NCBI GenBank assembly: GCA_029204225.1
Contig: CM055107.1
Location: 1,364,128 to 1,428,127 of the forward strand
DNA: 64,000 nucleotides
From: Diphasiastrum complanatum
Taxonomy: Eukaryota; Streptophyta; Lycopodiopsida; Lycopodiales; Lycopodiaceae
Direction of reading: 5' to 3'
Part shown: piece by piece, positions 23,803 to 34,335 of the stretch
Layout of the letters: each line of letters opens with the position of its first letter
Numbering within the stretch: the first letter of the stretch is position 1
Program-made: the position numbers and the translations under genes
Notes under the pieces: model-generated
Told to the model about the DNA's origin: nothing
The model's database searches: none
The model's input: only the letters and a program-made list of their open reading frames with translations

Positions 23803-24928
23803 AATATTTGACATACCTTTTGGGTTGGATTGCAATCTACTCAAAAAATCATTTGGTGGCCTTCTAATAAGACAAGTGTCATTCAAGGAACCTCTTTTGT
23901 TAATCTTGTGCACAACACCATGAATCGTGCCTCTTTGTCATCCATTTCAAAAAATTTAGATGGAAATGAGCAAAGTATTCCACAAAAGGTCCAGTTTCAC
24001 AATGGACAGTAGACAATGAAAATGTGTCTCACAGGCCAGATGTTGAATACGTGAATGCTCCTAGAGCCTCTTTGCCAATTAAAGATATCCCTCACAGACA
24101 ACGGGAGGTGAGGCAACACATCCAACTGGTGAATGCAATTTTGGAAAGAGATATCCATAAAATAATGTGGGTTATCAGAAGGATACCATCGGGATCCAAA
24201 ATTTTGTGCATGGGAATGGTGGATGGCCGAAAAAAGTGTGGAGCAATAATTGCAACTGGACATGCACAAGAGTCAATTGTTGCCCCTAGATTTTTTGGCA
24301 TTCGACGACATAATAGAGAAGAGACATTGTAGTCCATGTGGTTCTGTAATAATGATATCACTCACACATGGCATCCCAACCGTAATATCGTCACACCACT
24401 AGCTAGGAAAGATGGAAATTGGTGTGTGGCAGTCAGGACCACTTTGGGCCAACATGAAGTGGATTATCTAAACAAGGGAGGGTATATGATGGAGTGCATT
24501 CCTATGCCTCTCCAAGTCTCTGGGATTTTGGAAGCTGGTGTACCTGCATTCACATCGACGGAGGAAGCTAGATCGTCTTCACATCGATCAAAGACAAGAA
24601 GAAGGAACTCAATATCTCAAGTTGCAAACGATCGAATCAAAAGGGCAGTCAGCAATCTAAAGGCCAACCTCGTGAAGGAACAAGTACACATTAGAGATAG
24701 AGATGTCAGTTTTCATGTCCAAAGTTTTGCATCCAATCCAAATGGCACCATTCACATAGTCAGTGACTCTCCGACATGTACATGTGAGGATTTCAAATCC
24801 ATGCTGGCAAAAGGAAGTTCACTTCATGCAAACATATGTACTTTGTTTACGTAGTTGTGTTGGGATTGGACATTGACAACAATATGTGCATCCACCAACC
24901 ACATCTTTCAGTCATAGAGCTCTTCTAG
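23803..24928 (+). pseudogene. SWIM zinc-finger protein gene, decayed, carried by the MULE
   Basis: An acceptor-like TTTTTTGCAG precedes 23803. Coding frames: 23830-24012, then after a shift near 23970-24000 a frame from about 23970 to 24854 with one in-frame TAG at 24330-24332. Near 24775 the protein reads PTCTCEDFKSM, the first half of a SWIM finger (C-x-C). The expected C-x-H pair (CKHMYF) appears at 24826-24843 only in the next frame, so one base has been lost just before it; the frame then runs to a TAG at 24926. SWIM fingers bind DNA or proteins and are found at the C-terminus of Mutator-type transposases, but upstream I see no DDE catalytic region, only an unfamiliar basic Ser/Arg-rich stretch near 24560-24640. 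It could be an accessory gene of the element or a captured host gene. Confidence 0.6.
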
Positions 24929-25371
24929 ATTTTGAGTAGTAGTAGGAATATGCCTTGTATGCACTAAGTGTTGGTGTTAGGACCTTTTTTTTGTTAATGG
25001 TACAAACCATTGTGAAGACTTCGCAGCATAGGAGAATGCAATGCTCTTTCAAAGCGACTCACTTCACCTGCCTTTCTACATAGTTTTGCATGGAAAAACA
25101 TGTTCGGATATTGAAACTGTTGTTCCCTAAATCATACATCAACTTTTTTGGTAAAAAATTGATGAGCCATGATTTGTTTCATTCTATGATTTGTTTCATT
25201 CTATGATTTATTATGAAACAACACATACATAGGTCATATTCAAGTTTTTTAATGTAAAATTGATATGTTTTTGACATAATTGGATTTAAAATTGATGGCA
25301 CACCATGTGCAGTAATTTTTTTGGTGTTTTCTAAATCTGTAACACAAAGAGTGTTGCTTCTTCTAAACCCT

Positions 25372-25418
25372 AAACTCGCACAACTCGCAAAAAAATTACT
25401 CGCAAAATGCCAAGGCCC
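25372..25418 (-). repeat. Right terminal inverted repeat
   Basis: Reverse complement starts GGGCCTTGGCATTTTGCGAG. Pairs with 13748-13794 at 38 of 47 positions. Confidence 0.88.
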
Positions 25419-25427
25419 AAGCCTTGA
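25419..25427. repeat. Right 9-bp target-site duplication (AAGCCTTGA)
   Basis: Exact match to 13739-13747. Confidence 0.93.
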
Positions 25428-26892
25428 AAACCTCTGTTCTTGTCAATAAATCATTACTGGACACTTGAATCATACATATGTGTCGAACATGTCTAAACAA
25501 TCCTTGGTGCTTGATCTTGACTATCCAGCGGACAAAGTCGACCTCCTTGTCTGTCAAAGTTACATTCTTGGATTCCTTTTAGATCAAGTCATAGGCATGC
25601 AACAAAAAAACGTTTTGAACGTTGTTCATTCAGATTTATGTGGTCTAATGCAAACTCTGTCGTTTCTTGATGCAAAGTATTTCATTACTTTCATTGACAA
25701 ATATTCCAAAAGAACAGCAATTTATTTTATTAAGCAGAAATCGGAGGCTTTCAAAATCTTTCGACAAATTAAGTAGCGTGCAAAAAATGAAACTGGTAAA
25801 AGAATTAAAGCACTGAGATCCGACAATGGGGGAGAGTATATCTCAACCAAATTCAAGGAGTATTGCCTTAACAATGACATTGAGCAACAATACATCACCT
25901 CACATTCGCCTCAGTCGAATGGACTTGCTGACAGAAAGAACAAAACCTTAGTCAAATCGGCCAAGTGTATATTTGCTCATGTGACACTGCTGAAATCCTT
26001 CTAGGCTGAAGTTGTTTCCACTGCACCTTATATTCAAAACAGATGTCCGACTAAAAGTCTCTTAGAGAAAACACCATATGAAGAAACAAAACTACACATT
26101 TTTGGATGTATTCCTTATGCGCAAATACCGCAAGATCTTAGGAAGAAGCTTGATTTTCAGAGTATCAAATCTATTTATATCAGCTACACTACTTCAGATA
26201 AAGCTTATAAGTTGTATGATCCCATTGAATCAAAGATATTCACTAGTCGGGATGTCATCTTTATCGAAGATTATTTTATCGACCTCAAAGACAAGGGCAA
26301 AGCTCATATAGCCGAACTATCGGACTCTCTCTCATTATCAAACTTTTCAGTTCCTAAGTCGACAAAACCTATTGAAGTTTCTCGTCTACTTTAGACGAAC
26401 AACTTATCAACAACGAATCCGAAGAAGATGATGTTGTAGTCCAGCGACTACAACATGATGAAAATGATTAACTTCGCTCAATTCCTAGAAGATTGACAAG
26501 AGTCAGTAGACCACCTATAATGTATATCGACGAGTTTGCAACTTATTTTTTTCAAGAGCCGACTACTATCAAAGAGGCACTTAGTCAGCTCGATTCTGAT
26601 CTTTGGAAAGAAGCTATGGATAGAGAGTATTCATCTCTCATCAAGAACTAGACTTGGACTATTGTCAAATTACCTACCAGCAGAAATGTAGTTGATTGCA
26701 AATGGATATTTAAAATCAAATACAAGGCAGATGGAAACATAGATTGAAGAAAAGCTCGACTTGTCGCGAGAGGATTTTCTAAGGTACACAATGTTGACTA
26801 CACTGAGACTTTTAGTTTAGTAGTTAAACATTCTTCAATTAGACTTCTATTGTCATTTGCTAGTGCAGTAGATTTAGAAGTACATTTGGTCA
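25428..26892 (+). pseudogene. Copia A pol, second segment (integrase to start of reverse transcriptase)
   Basis: The pre-integrase frame interrupted at 13738 resumes here. The integrase shows VHSDLCG (first catalytic Asp), ITFIDKYSKR, RSDNGGEY (second Asp) and, at the expected Glu position, NGLADRKN, where Glu reads Asp. Then come FGCIPYAQIP and the linker with FTSRDVIF, and the start of the reverse transcriptase (KEAMDREYSSLIKN, CKWIFKIKY, ARLVARGF, SIRLLLSFASAVDLEVH) to about 26892. Stops lie at 25774, 26002, 26393 and further on. The sequence then switches abruptly to the minus-strand copia Y. Confidence 0.85.
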
Positions 26893-29647
26893 TGTATACC
26901 CATTTGCAACCAATGGGTTTCTTGCCAATTGGTGGTTCTACTAAGTCCCATGTGCTATGCTTAGCAATTGACTCCATCTCCTCTCCCATGGCCTTGATCC
27001 AAATGTCATCATTCTTCGCTTCACCATAAGTCGAAGATTCTTTGCTTTGAATAATGCTAGATAAGAGAGCATAATTTGCTTCATACCTTTCAGGTAGTAT
27101 CTTCTCTCTTGTTGATCTTCATAGCTCTCCCTGGTTAGATGATCCTGGAAAGTCATCTATGTCGCGGCTCTCCATCAATCTCTCAAACCACTTAGGGAGC
27201 TTTCTGTCAGGTGATCGGCTTCCTGGTGAAAATGTATCCCACGGTACATCCTTCTCCTTGCGTTTGTCACCTGTAACTTCAATCCTTCTTGCACCAAAAG
27301 GTTTGTCCCTACCTCTCCAACCTGTTTCTTGAGGTTGAGTAGTAGCATCTTGAGGTGTATCCTTGTGTCCATCACTAAGAAAGTCAATAAATGGATCATC
27401 ATCATGAGATAGCCTCACTATACCATCTTTCTCACTGGATGTGTCTGTCTTCTCAGCATCCTCATCTTCATACATCTTAGATTCATCAAAGATAACATCT
27501 TGGCTTATATGGATTTTGTTTTCGACTAGATCAAAACATCTATAGCCCTTTACACGATCATCATATCCTAGGAATATGCACTTGATAGCTTTTACATCAA
27601 GTTTACGTCTCTCTTCCTTAGGAATGTGTACAAAGGCCTTACATCCAAAGATTCGCAAGTGGTTCACCTTTGGCTTCTTCTTTGTGAATGCTTCCTCAGG
27701 TGTTATCTTTGGTATGGCAATGGTAGGACTTCTATTTTGAAGATAGACTGCCGTGCTACATGCTTTTGACCAAAAATCTTTTGGTAATTTCATCTCAGCT
27801 AGCATAGATCTGGCACTTTCCACAATCGTACAATTTTTGCGCTCAAATACACCATTGAGAGCAGGAGTATGAGCTTGCGTAAATTGTCTTTTAATCCCAC
27901 ATTGATCACAAAGATCATTGAAGTCATTAGACTTATACTCATCTCCACTATCTGATCTTAGGACTTTGATCTTCCTACCTGTTTGATTTTCGACCAAGTT
28001 TTTGAAGTTCTTGAAGTTATCAAATGCATCTAATTTCTTCTTCAAGAAGTAGATCCACGTCTTACGTGACATATCATCAATAAAGGTCGTGAAATAGAAG
28101 GCTTTTCCTAAGGACATGGTCCTCATAGGCCCGCATAAATTTGTGTGGATTAAATCCAGGATGTTCTTTGCTCTTGCAACACCCCCTTTATTGAACTTCT
28201 CTCGATGCTACTTCTCATATACACAAGATTCGCACATCGATTTCAAGTGATCTTCTATGGTAGACAGTCCTGTTACCATCTCCAATTTTCTCATCAAACT
28301 GAGGCTTCCCAAGTTCAAGTGACCAAGCCTCTTGTGCCACGACTCAGTTTGCAAAGGAACGGACGATACAAGTCCATGTTGCCCCTTGATTGTAGCATTC
28401 AACCTGTACAATTTTGTATTGGGCTCTCTTATTCCATTCGCAATAACTTTGAACTTTTGGTTCGCATCCTTCACAAAGCAACGATCATGGGTGAATTCTA
28501 CTTTCAACTTTTGATCAGTAATGAATCCAACAAAAAGTAGATTTTTCTTCAAACCTGGTACGTAAAGTACCTCCCTGATCATCCTGCTTTTGCCATCAGG
28601 CAGTTGGATTGAAACTGTGCCTATCCCCTTGATCATGCACACCTCACCATTTGCTTGTGAAACAGATGTTCCATTATCCAACACCTTCAAACTACTGAAC
28701 CAATTTTTGTTACCTGTCATGTGTCTTGTGGCTCCTGAGTCAATATACCATGCTTGATCATCTTGATTAGATGACGATGCAGATATGAAGATGCTAGAGT
28801 CTTCAATCTCACCCTCATCGACAAGGTTACCTGCTTGTTTTGGTTTTCCCTTGCCTTGTTCCGCCAGGAATTTGCGACATTCACTCTTCCAATGGCCCTT
28901 TTTACCACAATGGAAGCACTTGCCTTTCTTCTTAGTTTTGCTGGAAGATCCCTCATCCTCCTGAGACTTGGCAAATTGCTGCTTAGACTTCTTCTTGCCC
29001 TTGCCCTTGACTTGTTTTTGGCATGTCGCAAGTGCCTGATCGTCGATATTTTGACGTCTAGCTTTCACCATTTCTCGTCGTTGCTCTTCCTACATTAAGA
29101 TTCTTGTGAGTTCGTCAAAGGTTGGCAATCTTTCTCTTGATGCTATTCCACTCACAAACATCTGATAGGGTTCTGCAATGCCGCATAATGCATTATGCAC
29201 CAGTTCCACATCACGTATGTGCTCTCCAATAGAATGCAGTTCATCTCTCATTTTCTTGATTCTGGTCATGTACGTCTAAATGTGCTCTCCTTGCTCCATG
29301 CGGGCACCATTCAACCTTGACTTCAGAAACATGATTCTTGACAGATTTGACGTCTCGAACTGCTCCTTTAGCACATCCCATGCCTGTCTGGGTGTAATAG
29401 CATCACAAATGTGGGTAATGATGTGATCCTTCACTGACAAGTTAATGAAGGTCAAAGCTTTCCTCATCTTTTTGTCAAACACTTTGATGTCTGCTTCATT
29501 TGGTGGCCTTCTCTCATCACCTGTGACGACTTCCCACACATATTTTTCCATCAGTATGTTTTTCATTTTGAATTTCCACACTGCATAGTTGGAAATCCCG
29601 TCCAATTTGCTACTTTCACTCAAAATGGACTCTCCCATGTTTGCCAT
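26893..29647 (-). pseudogene. Copia Y gag-pol, 5' part
   Basis: Minus-strand copia polyprotein from the ATG at 29647. Gag (29276-29647 onward) starts LDGISNYAVWKFKMKN; a TAG near 29277 and another near 29095 interrupt it. The zinc knuckle CFHCGKKGHWKSEC is intact, followed by a protease with the active site WYIDSGATRHM intact. The pre-integrase has WHKRLGHLN. The integrase (27119-28126 and just upstream) keeps the second Asp (RSDSGDEY) and Glu (NGVFERKN), but the first catalytic Asp position reads Asn (HTNLCGP). A stop lies near 28206 and a frameshift near 27120. The reverse transcriptase begins (WDLVEPPIGKKPIGCKWVY) and is cut off at 26893, so the 3' half and its LTR are missing. Confidence 0.88.
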
Positions 29648-30948
29648 CGCAAAACTGCTTGAAACTTCTGACTTAGGCTAAGAATAGTATGTCGAGGCCA
29701 ACAGTGATGTCAGAAGTTGAAAATAATGACCTGCATTTTTTTTCTTACCGGGCCACTCGCCGCTTTTCCACCAATTTGAAAGCCAAATTAGCGTCGCCTT
29801 CCGAAATGCACTCAGTCGTCAACTCCCAACAACGTGCCCAGTGGAATGGTGAAACCACTTCTGGCGTACTCCGAACACTTTCTCCGCTGCAACCACTCTG
29901 TTTTACTGTACCGTACTTGCAGGTACAGTCCAGGTGCCCTTCGTTTGGAGGTTATAGCCTTTCGTTTGGGTCAAAACGGGCAAAGGACCCAAAAATAGGG
30001 ACTTTTCTAGCTTTTGAACTGTTTCTTCACTTTGAAGAAACTTCACTCTTCACTTGTGAAGGGACCCAACTCAACTTTCAGTATGAAAATTTTTAATGAA
30101 GTTGAAGGCCATAATGCACTTCAATTCTTCAGGTCCCTGTTCAGAGCTCATCCAATGGCTGAACCAAATCTTGTGGTTCAAATTTCTTTCCCATCACAGA
30201 TTCTGGACCGTCGATTCATTTGACACCTCATCTAAAGGTCCAAAGTACATCTGGGCATCGAACCATACTCCTGAAGTCGCTATGGTCTTCGGTACACTAA
30301 GCTGTCAATTGCGTTGGGCGCGCGAACAGCCCGCGACCTCCCTGCCTGCGGCCGCGCCTCCCTTCTCTGAAAATTATCAGATTACACTCTCCTGTGGATC
30401 GTTTTGAGCATGATCTGAGGCCTAGAGCAAGGTTGCCCTACTGAATCCATGACTGTAGAGTGTTCAGTTGGGAAATTCCGTGGAGAAACGGTGATTTTAG
30501 CTCAACTTGACAAAGTGGCTTTTTTTCACCTTTTTACCGCAAATCTGCTAGGTTAACTATCTGGAGACAAATCTCTAGCATAAACCTCAGAATCTCTCCA
30601 TGGCTGATTGACAGTGTGATTAGGTTCCTTCCTGTCCTTAAGGTATCCAAAATGGTGCACAAACAACGAAGAAATCACCAGTTACGTATAAAAACCGTAA
30701 CCCCAAGCCCGGTTTCAATTTTCAGCTGGCTTCGAAATTGTCAATTTTTCACCAAATTTTTCCCTGTCTGATGCTATGCACAGGTTAATAATCCCTCTGT
30801 TGAGCTTAGCAAGCCTCTATAAATTAGAAACCATGCACCAGTGCTTTTCTTTCCGTCTTCAACCTGCCGTAAAACCCCGAACTCTCAGAAGACAGTTCTC
30901 CCGAAGCTCTCTTCAACGGCGACACTGTACTGTGTACACTCCCTGTAC
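29648..30948 (-). mobile_element. Untranslated leader of copia Y
   Basis: 1.3 kb between the primer-binding site and the gag ATG, without a gene. A short GC-rich patch lies at 30310-30360. Confidence 0.6.
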
Positions 30949-30961
30949 GGCTCTGATACCA
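30949..30961 (-). other. Primer-binding site of copia Y
   Basis: Minus strand TGGTATCAGAGCC, complementary to initiator tRNA-Met. Confidence 0.75.
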
Positions 30962-31326
30962 ACTTAGAATTTGCTTTGCACAGGAATATAGATCATGCTA
31001 CATAGTAACACAGACAGAAAACACTCTCCTCAGCAAGCTCACATAGCAACTGTATTTCTCAAAATGAAATTACACTGTACATATAGTTGTTCACTCAGGC
31101 AACCCATGCATGACCCAGGTTGCCGTTGGCGGGACGTGTGTCCCGTCGACTTGCCTCGTGGCGAGGCCAACTGATCCTTATCCACTAATAGGACCCACAG
31201 TACAGTAACACAGTGATTAGCTTTAATTCTAACTGGAACAGGCTCCACACATGTCTTATGATGACATGTACTACTCATAATGGTATTCACAAGATATGAT
31301 CAAGTTAGCTTTTGCCAATTTTAACA
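30962..31326 (-). repeat. LTR shared by copia Y and element X
   Basis: On the minus strand it starts TGTTAAAATTGG at 31326. It has a primer-binding site on its left and a purine tract on its right, so it serves as 5' LTR for Y and 3' LTR for X. Its first 100 bp (31224-31326) nearly match the start of the 850-bp X LTR; the remaining 260 bp do not. Confidence 0.7.
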
Positions 31327-31340
31327 CTCCTCCTCAAAAC
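31327..31340 (-). other. Polypurine tract of element X
   Basis: Minus strand GTTTTGAGGAGGAG immediately before the LTR start TGTTAAAATTGG. Confidence 0.75.
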
Positions 31341-31462
31341 TAACTTGATAAAAACATGATGATATTGAGATTGACTCCATGGGCTGAATTGGTCTTCTAA
31401 TATGGATCCTTGCTGGTTCAAAGGTGTGAAGATCAGCCAATGAGCTTTATGTCGATCCAAAA

Positions 31463-32473
31463 TCACCATATCCATGATAGTGCCTCTTTGATGTTGACTT
31501 TTTTGATGAACTTGAGAGCTTTGCACCATCCTAGCACCTCTTTCATTGATCTGTTCCATCCTTGAAGCATATGGTTGATCCAAAAGCTCCTCCTCCTTGA
31601 AAATAGCTGCAACTCCATGATAAAATAAAGAGTCCTTCTTGACTCATGAGGATCACAAAGATCCAACATCATGTTACCAAGATCTCGAGGATTAGGCTCA
31701 TCAACATTGGCAAGACTATGCATGCTATAATAACAAAGAGTTTGTATCATATCTTCATGCTTGGTTACCATGCTACTCTCAGATCTAATGAGGCTAGATA
31801 CTTCATTATGGAGATAAGTTTCCTTAGAGGATGATTCACTTTCTCTCATAAAGAGTTTACAATGTGCCTCAATACATGAAAAAAGACAAATTTTCACACT
31901 ATGAGTGGACAACTCACTCATGCTCTTGCAAGACTCAAGAGCATACATTTGATGAAATAACCATTTGCTTTCTAATTGATCTAAAATCAATTTCATATCA
32001 TTAAGAACATCAACTATGTTCTCAAGAGAGACACCATACTCAACTAGTATTGCTTTACTCCAACTTTGAAATGCAAAAGTCTCACTAAAGCAAATTGATT
32101 CACCAAATGACATAAGAGAAGCAACCATGAGATGTATACTACTTGAAATGTGCTCCTCTTTCCCTTTTAATGTGAGCCATATGAGCTTAACCTTGTCTCT
32201 TGGTATTCTTCTTGGAATCATAACTTGAGAAGGACTCTCCTCCTCAATCCTTGGCACACTTGAACCTCGAGATGACTTCTCAAGATCAACTTCTTGGTGC
32301 TCCTCCTTGATGGAAATCCAAGACCTCCATGTCTCAAAATGATCACAACAAACATGATCATATAATGTGTACTTCATGTGATCATCAACATTACTTATGC
32401 TAGAAACATAAGTCCAAAAGTCACCACAACTTGGCATGATTTTTCTAATATTGAAATCAAGAAGTATTTCCAT
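31463..32473 (-). CDS. Uncharacterised 336-codon ORF in non-autonomous LTR element X
   Basis: An uninterrupted frame from MEILLDFNIRKIMPSCGDFW to the stop at 31463, by far the longest intact open frame among the mobile elements here. I recognise no gag zinc knuckle, protease, integrase or polymerase motif. The protein is mixed and fairly Ser/Glu-rich, with Cys and His residues scattered through it, a basic IPRR-IPRDK patch near residue 90 and predicted-looking helices such as VLNDMKLILDQLESKW in the middle. It sits between the primer-binding site and the purine tract of X, with about 1 kb of leader before it. It may be an element-encoded protein, a captured host fragment or a chance open frame preserved by youth of the copy; I cannot tell which. 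Confidence 0.4.
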   Translation of the reverse strand: MEILLDFNIRKIMPSCGDFWTYVSSISNVDDHMKYTLYDHVCCDHFETWRSWISIKEEHQEVDLEKSSRGSSVPRIEEESPSQVMIPRRIPRDKVKLIWLTLKGKEEHISSSIHLMVASLMSFGESICFSETFAFQSWSKAILVEYGVSLENIVDVLNDMKLILDQLESKWLFHQMYALESCKSMSELSTHSVKICLFSCIEAHCKLFMRESESSSKETYLHNEVSSLIRSESSMVTKHEDMIQTLCYYSMHSLANVDEPNPRDLGNMMLDLCDPHESRRTLYFIMELQLFSRRRSFWINHMLQGWNRSMKEVLGWCKALKFIKKVNIKEALSWIW

Positions 32474-33472
32474 CTCAATAAGGCTAACTACTTGCTTATG
32501 GATATAAGTTGGACTCCACCAAGTACCAATGACTCTACCTCTTTAGAGTTGGAATGAAATTCAAATTTTCAGAAATGTAATACTTCTCTCTCACTAAGAT
32601 ATTTGCTTACAAAGAGCTAATGCTACTTAGCAAGATTTGATCACAATGAAGACGACAATTTTTCCACCAAAGTCAAGAATTGAGTTACTATTCTTGCCCT
32701 ATACAAAGGAAGGATCTCTTGAAAATTTTGGATCAACCTCAACACATATGCCTCACTCACCTTTATGACTTTAATTCAAGCCAAAAAACACACTCACACA
32801 CTTGAGTAGGGTGAACAATGTGACTTGGATCTCAAATTTTTCTCCTAGTACTTGCCAACAATTCTTATCACCTTGTATAGGTAGATTTTGCCTTTATGAG
32901 TGTTTGTGCTTTAGAAATTCACTAATATTTCACTTGGAGGACTGATCCAAGAGTGTCTTCTAGCATTTATATGCTTCTAGACTCAGCCCTTTCACTGTTG
33001 AACAAATCTAGAATGAAGGTATAATGGATTTCAATCTCCCCCCTTGCAAATCACTCCTTAATCTGTGGTTTATAGCACTCTTTCTCTCTCAACTTCAATG
33101 TACACTCAAAAAATCAGAGAATCAACTTCAATGTACTGTAAACAAGCTTTAATCCATCTATATGATTGATCTAAACCAAGAACAAATCAATGGATTAGAA
33201 ACAATGCAAGTGAAAGCTTGAAAAATGCACTAAATTGACTCAAAATTGGGTGTATGAAGCTCAAAATGCACCAAACTGAATTTTACTGTCAAAAACAGGT
33301 CCTGTACGGCCCCACACGTGTGGAAAGTACACCTGCAGCCCACAGCAAGATTTGGTACAAATATGATGGTTTTAGCTATCCATTCAACCTCACTACCTCA
33401 ATATTAGCTTGTTTCCAAAAACCTGCCAATTTGGGGATAGTTTAGATCAATGCCTTAAATGCACTTGTACTT

Positions 33473-33485
33473 GGCTCTGATACCA
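33473..33485 (-). other. Primer-binding site of element X
   Basis: Minus strand TGGTATCAGAGCC directly next to the LTR end. Confidence 0.8.
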
Positions 33486-34335
33486 TGTCAAAGTACAGCA
33501 AAATGGACCAAGAATAGATTTGAATCAGATCCACAAGTGTGATTGGATGTTAGATTAGATCAACCTATCAATCTACACAAGATTAGATAGCATTTAGATC
33601 GAATCTAGATGAATAAATCTAACAAGAACAATCATTATTGATAAAAACTTGTACTTGCTGGTTTCACACGTGTGAAAACCTGTCAGAGTACAGACAATAG
33701 GCTGAGAATAAAGTATACTAAGCTTAGAACCCAATCAATGCATAAAAACACAAGACAAATAGAGAGAAAACACTAGAATTGCTCCAAAACCAAGATTTAG
33801 CTTCCATATCAATTATATCCAAATGAGCCACCATATATACACAAGAGCTGATGCTTACTCAGCTGATTTGGCTCGTGTGAGAGTGCCTACTCATCAAAGG
33901 ATCCACCAATAATCATCAATATGGCACATGGACCAAGTTTCCTAACTTATAGCCACCTCCCTTGATTTTAGGCAATTTTCCTAATTTATAGGGACTTGCA
34001 CAAATATCTACTACAAGTTGGATCTCACCTACTATTGATGTTTTGACACATGTGAGCAATCCTTGGCACGTGTGAGATCACTCCTATCCATGTGAAATAT
34101 CTTTTCCTACCAATAAAATGATGCCAAGTGGCATATAGCTAGAAAACTAGATTTTGGCCATTTTAGCCACTAGATCTCAAATGAAATGATATGTACAATC
34201 TATATGACTCATCTAAATGATAAATGCATTTATTTCACACGTGGGAACAGGCTCCACACATGTCTTATGATGATATGTACTACTCATAATGATATTCACA
34301 AGATATGATCAAGTTAGCTTTTGCCAATTTTAACA
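33486..34335 (-). repeat. 5' LTR of element X
   Basis: 850 bp, TGTCAAAGTAC to TTTTAACA on the plus strand, so the minus strand starts TGTTAAAATTGG and ends GTACTTTGACA. A TATA box (GTATATATGG) lies at 33831-33840 on the minus strand. Palindromic CACACGTGTG and near copies recur (33664, 34048, 34064, 34238), possible G-box sites. Confidence 0.8.

Larger units (their letters stand above)
13748..25418. mobile_element. Mutator-like (MULE-type) DNA transposon, 11.67 kb including a nested gypsy
   Basis: Flanked by exact 9-bp duplications, the size typical of Mutator-like elements. The ends start GGG and finish CCC and form 47-bp terminal inverted repeats that match at 38 positions without gaps; eight of nine mismatches are transitions. 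GCGAGT occurs three times near the right end and CGAGT three times near the left, like transposase-binding subterminal repeats. It carries two divergent decayed genes: a ParB/methyltransferase-like gene (14577-21210, minus) and a SWIM-finger gene (23803-24928, plus). I see no DDE transposase domain, so it may have depended on a transposase in trans, or the transposase is too decayed to recognise. Without the 3.44-kb gypsy it is about 8.2 kb. The superfamily call rests on the duplication length and the termini. Confidence 0.85.
31327..33485 (-). mobile_element. Internal region of non-autonomous LTR element X
   Basis: 2.16 kb between the primer-binding site (33473-33485) and the purine tract (31327-31340). 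No pol domain can be seen, so X is LARD-like. The leader (32480-33470) has no other gene; CACACGTGTG occurs at 33315. Confidence 0.7.
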
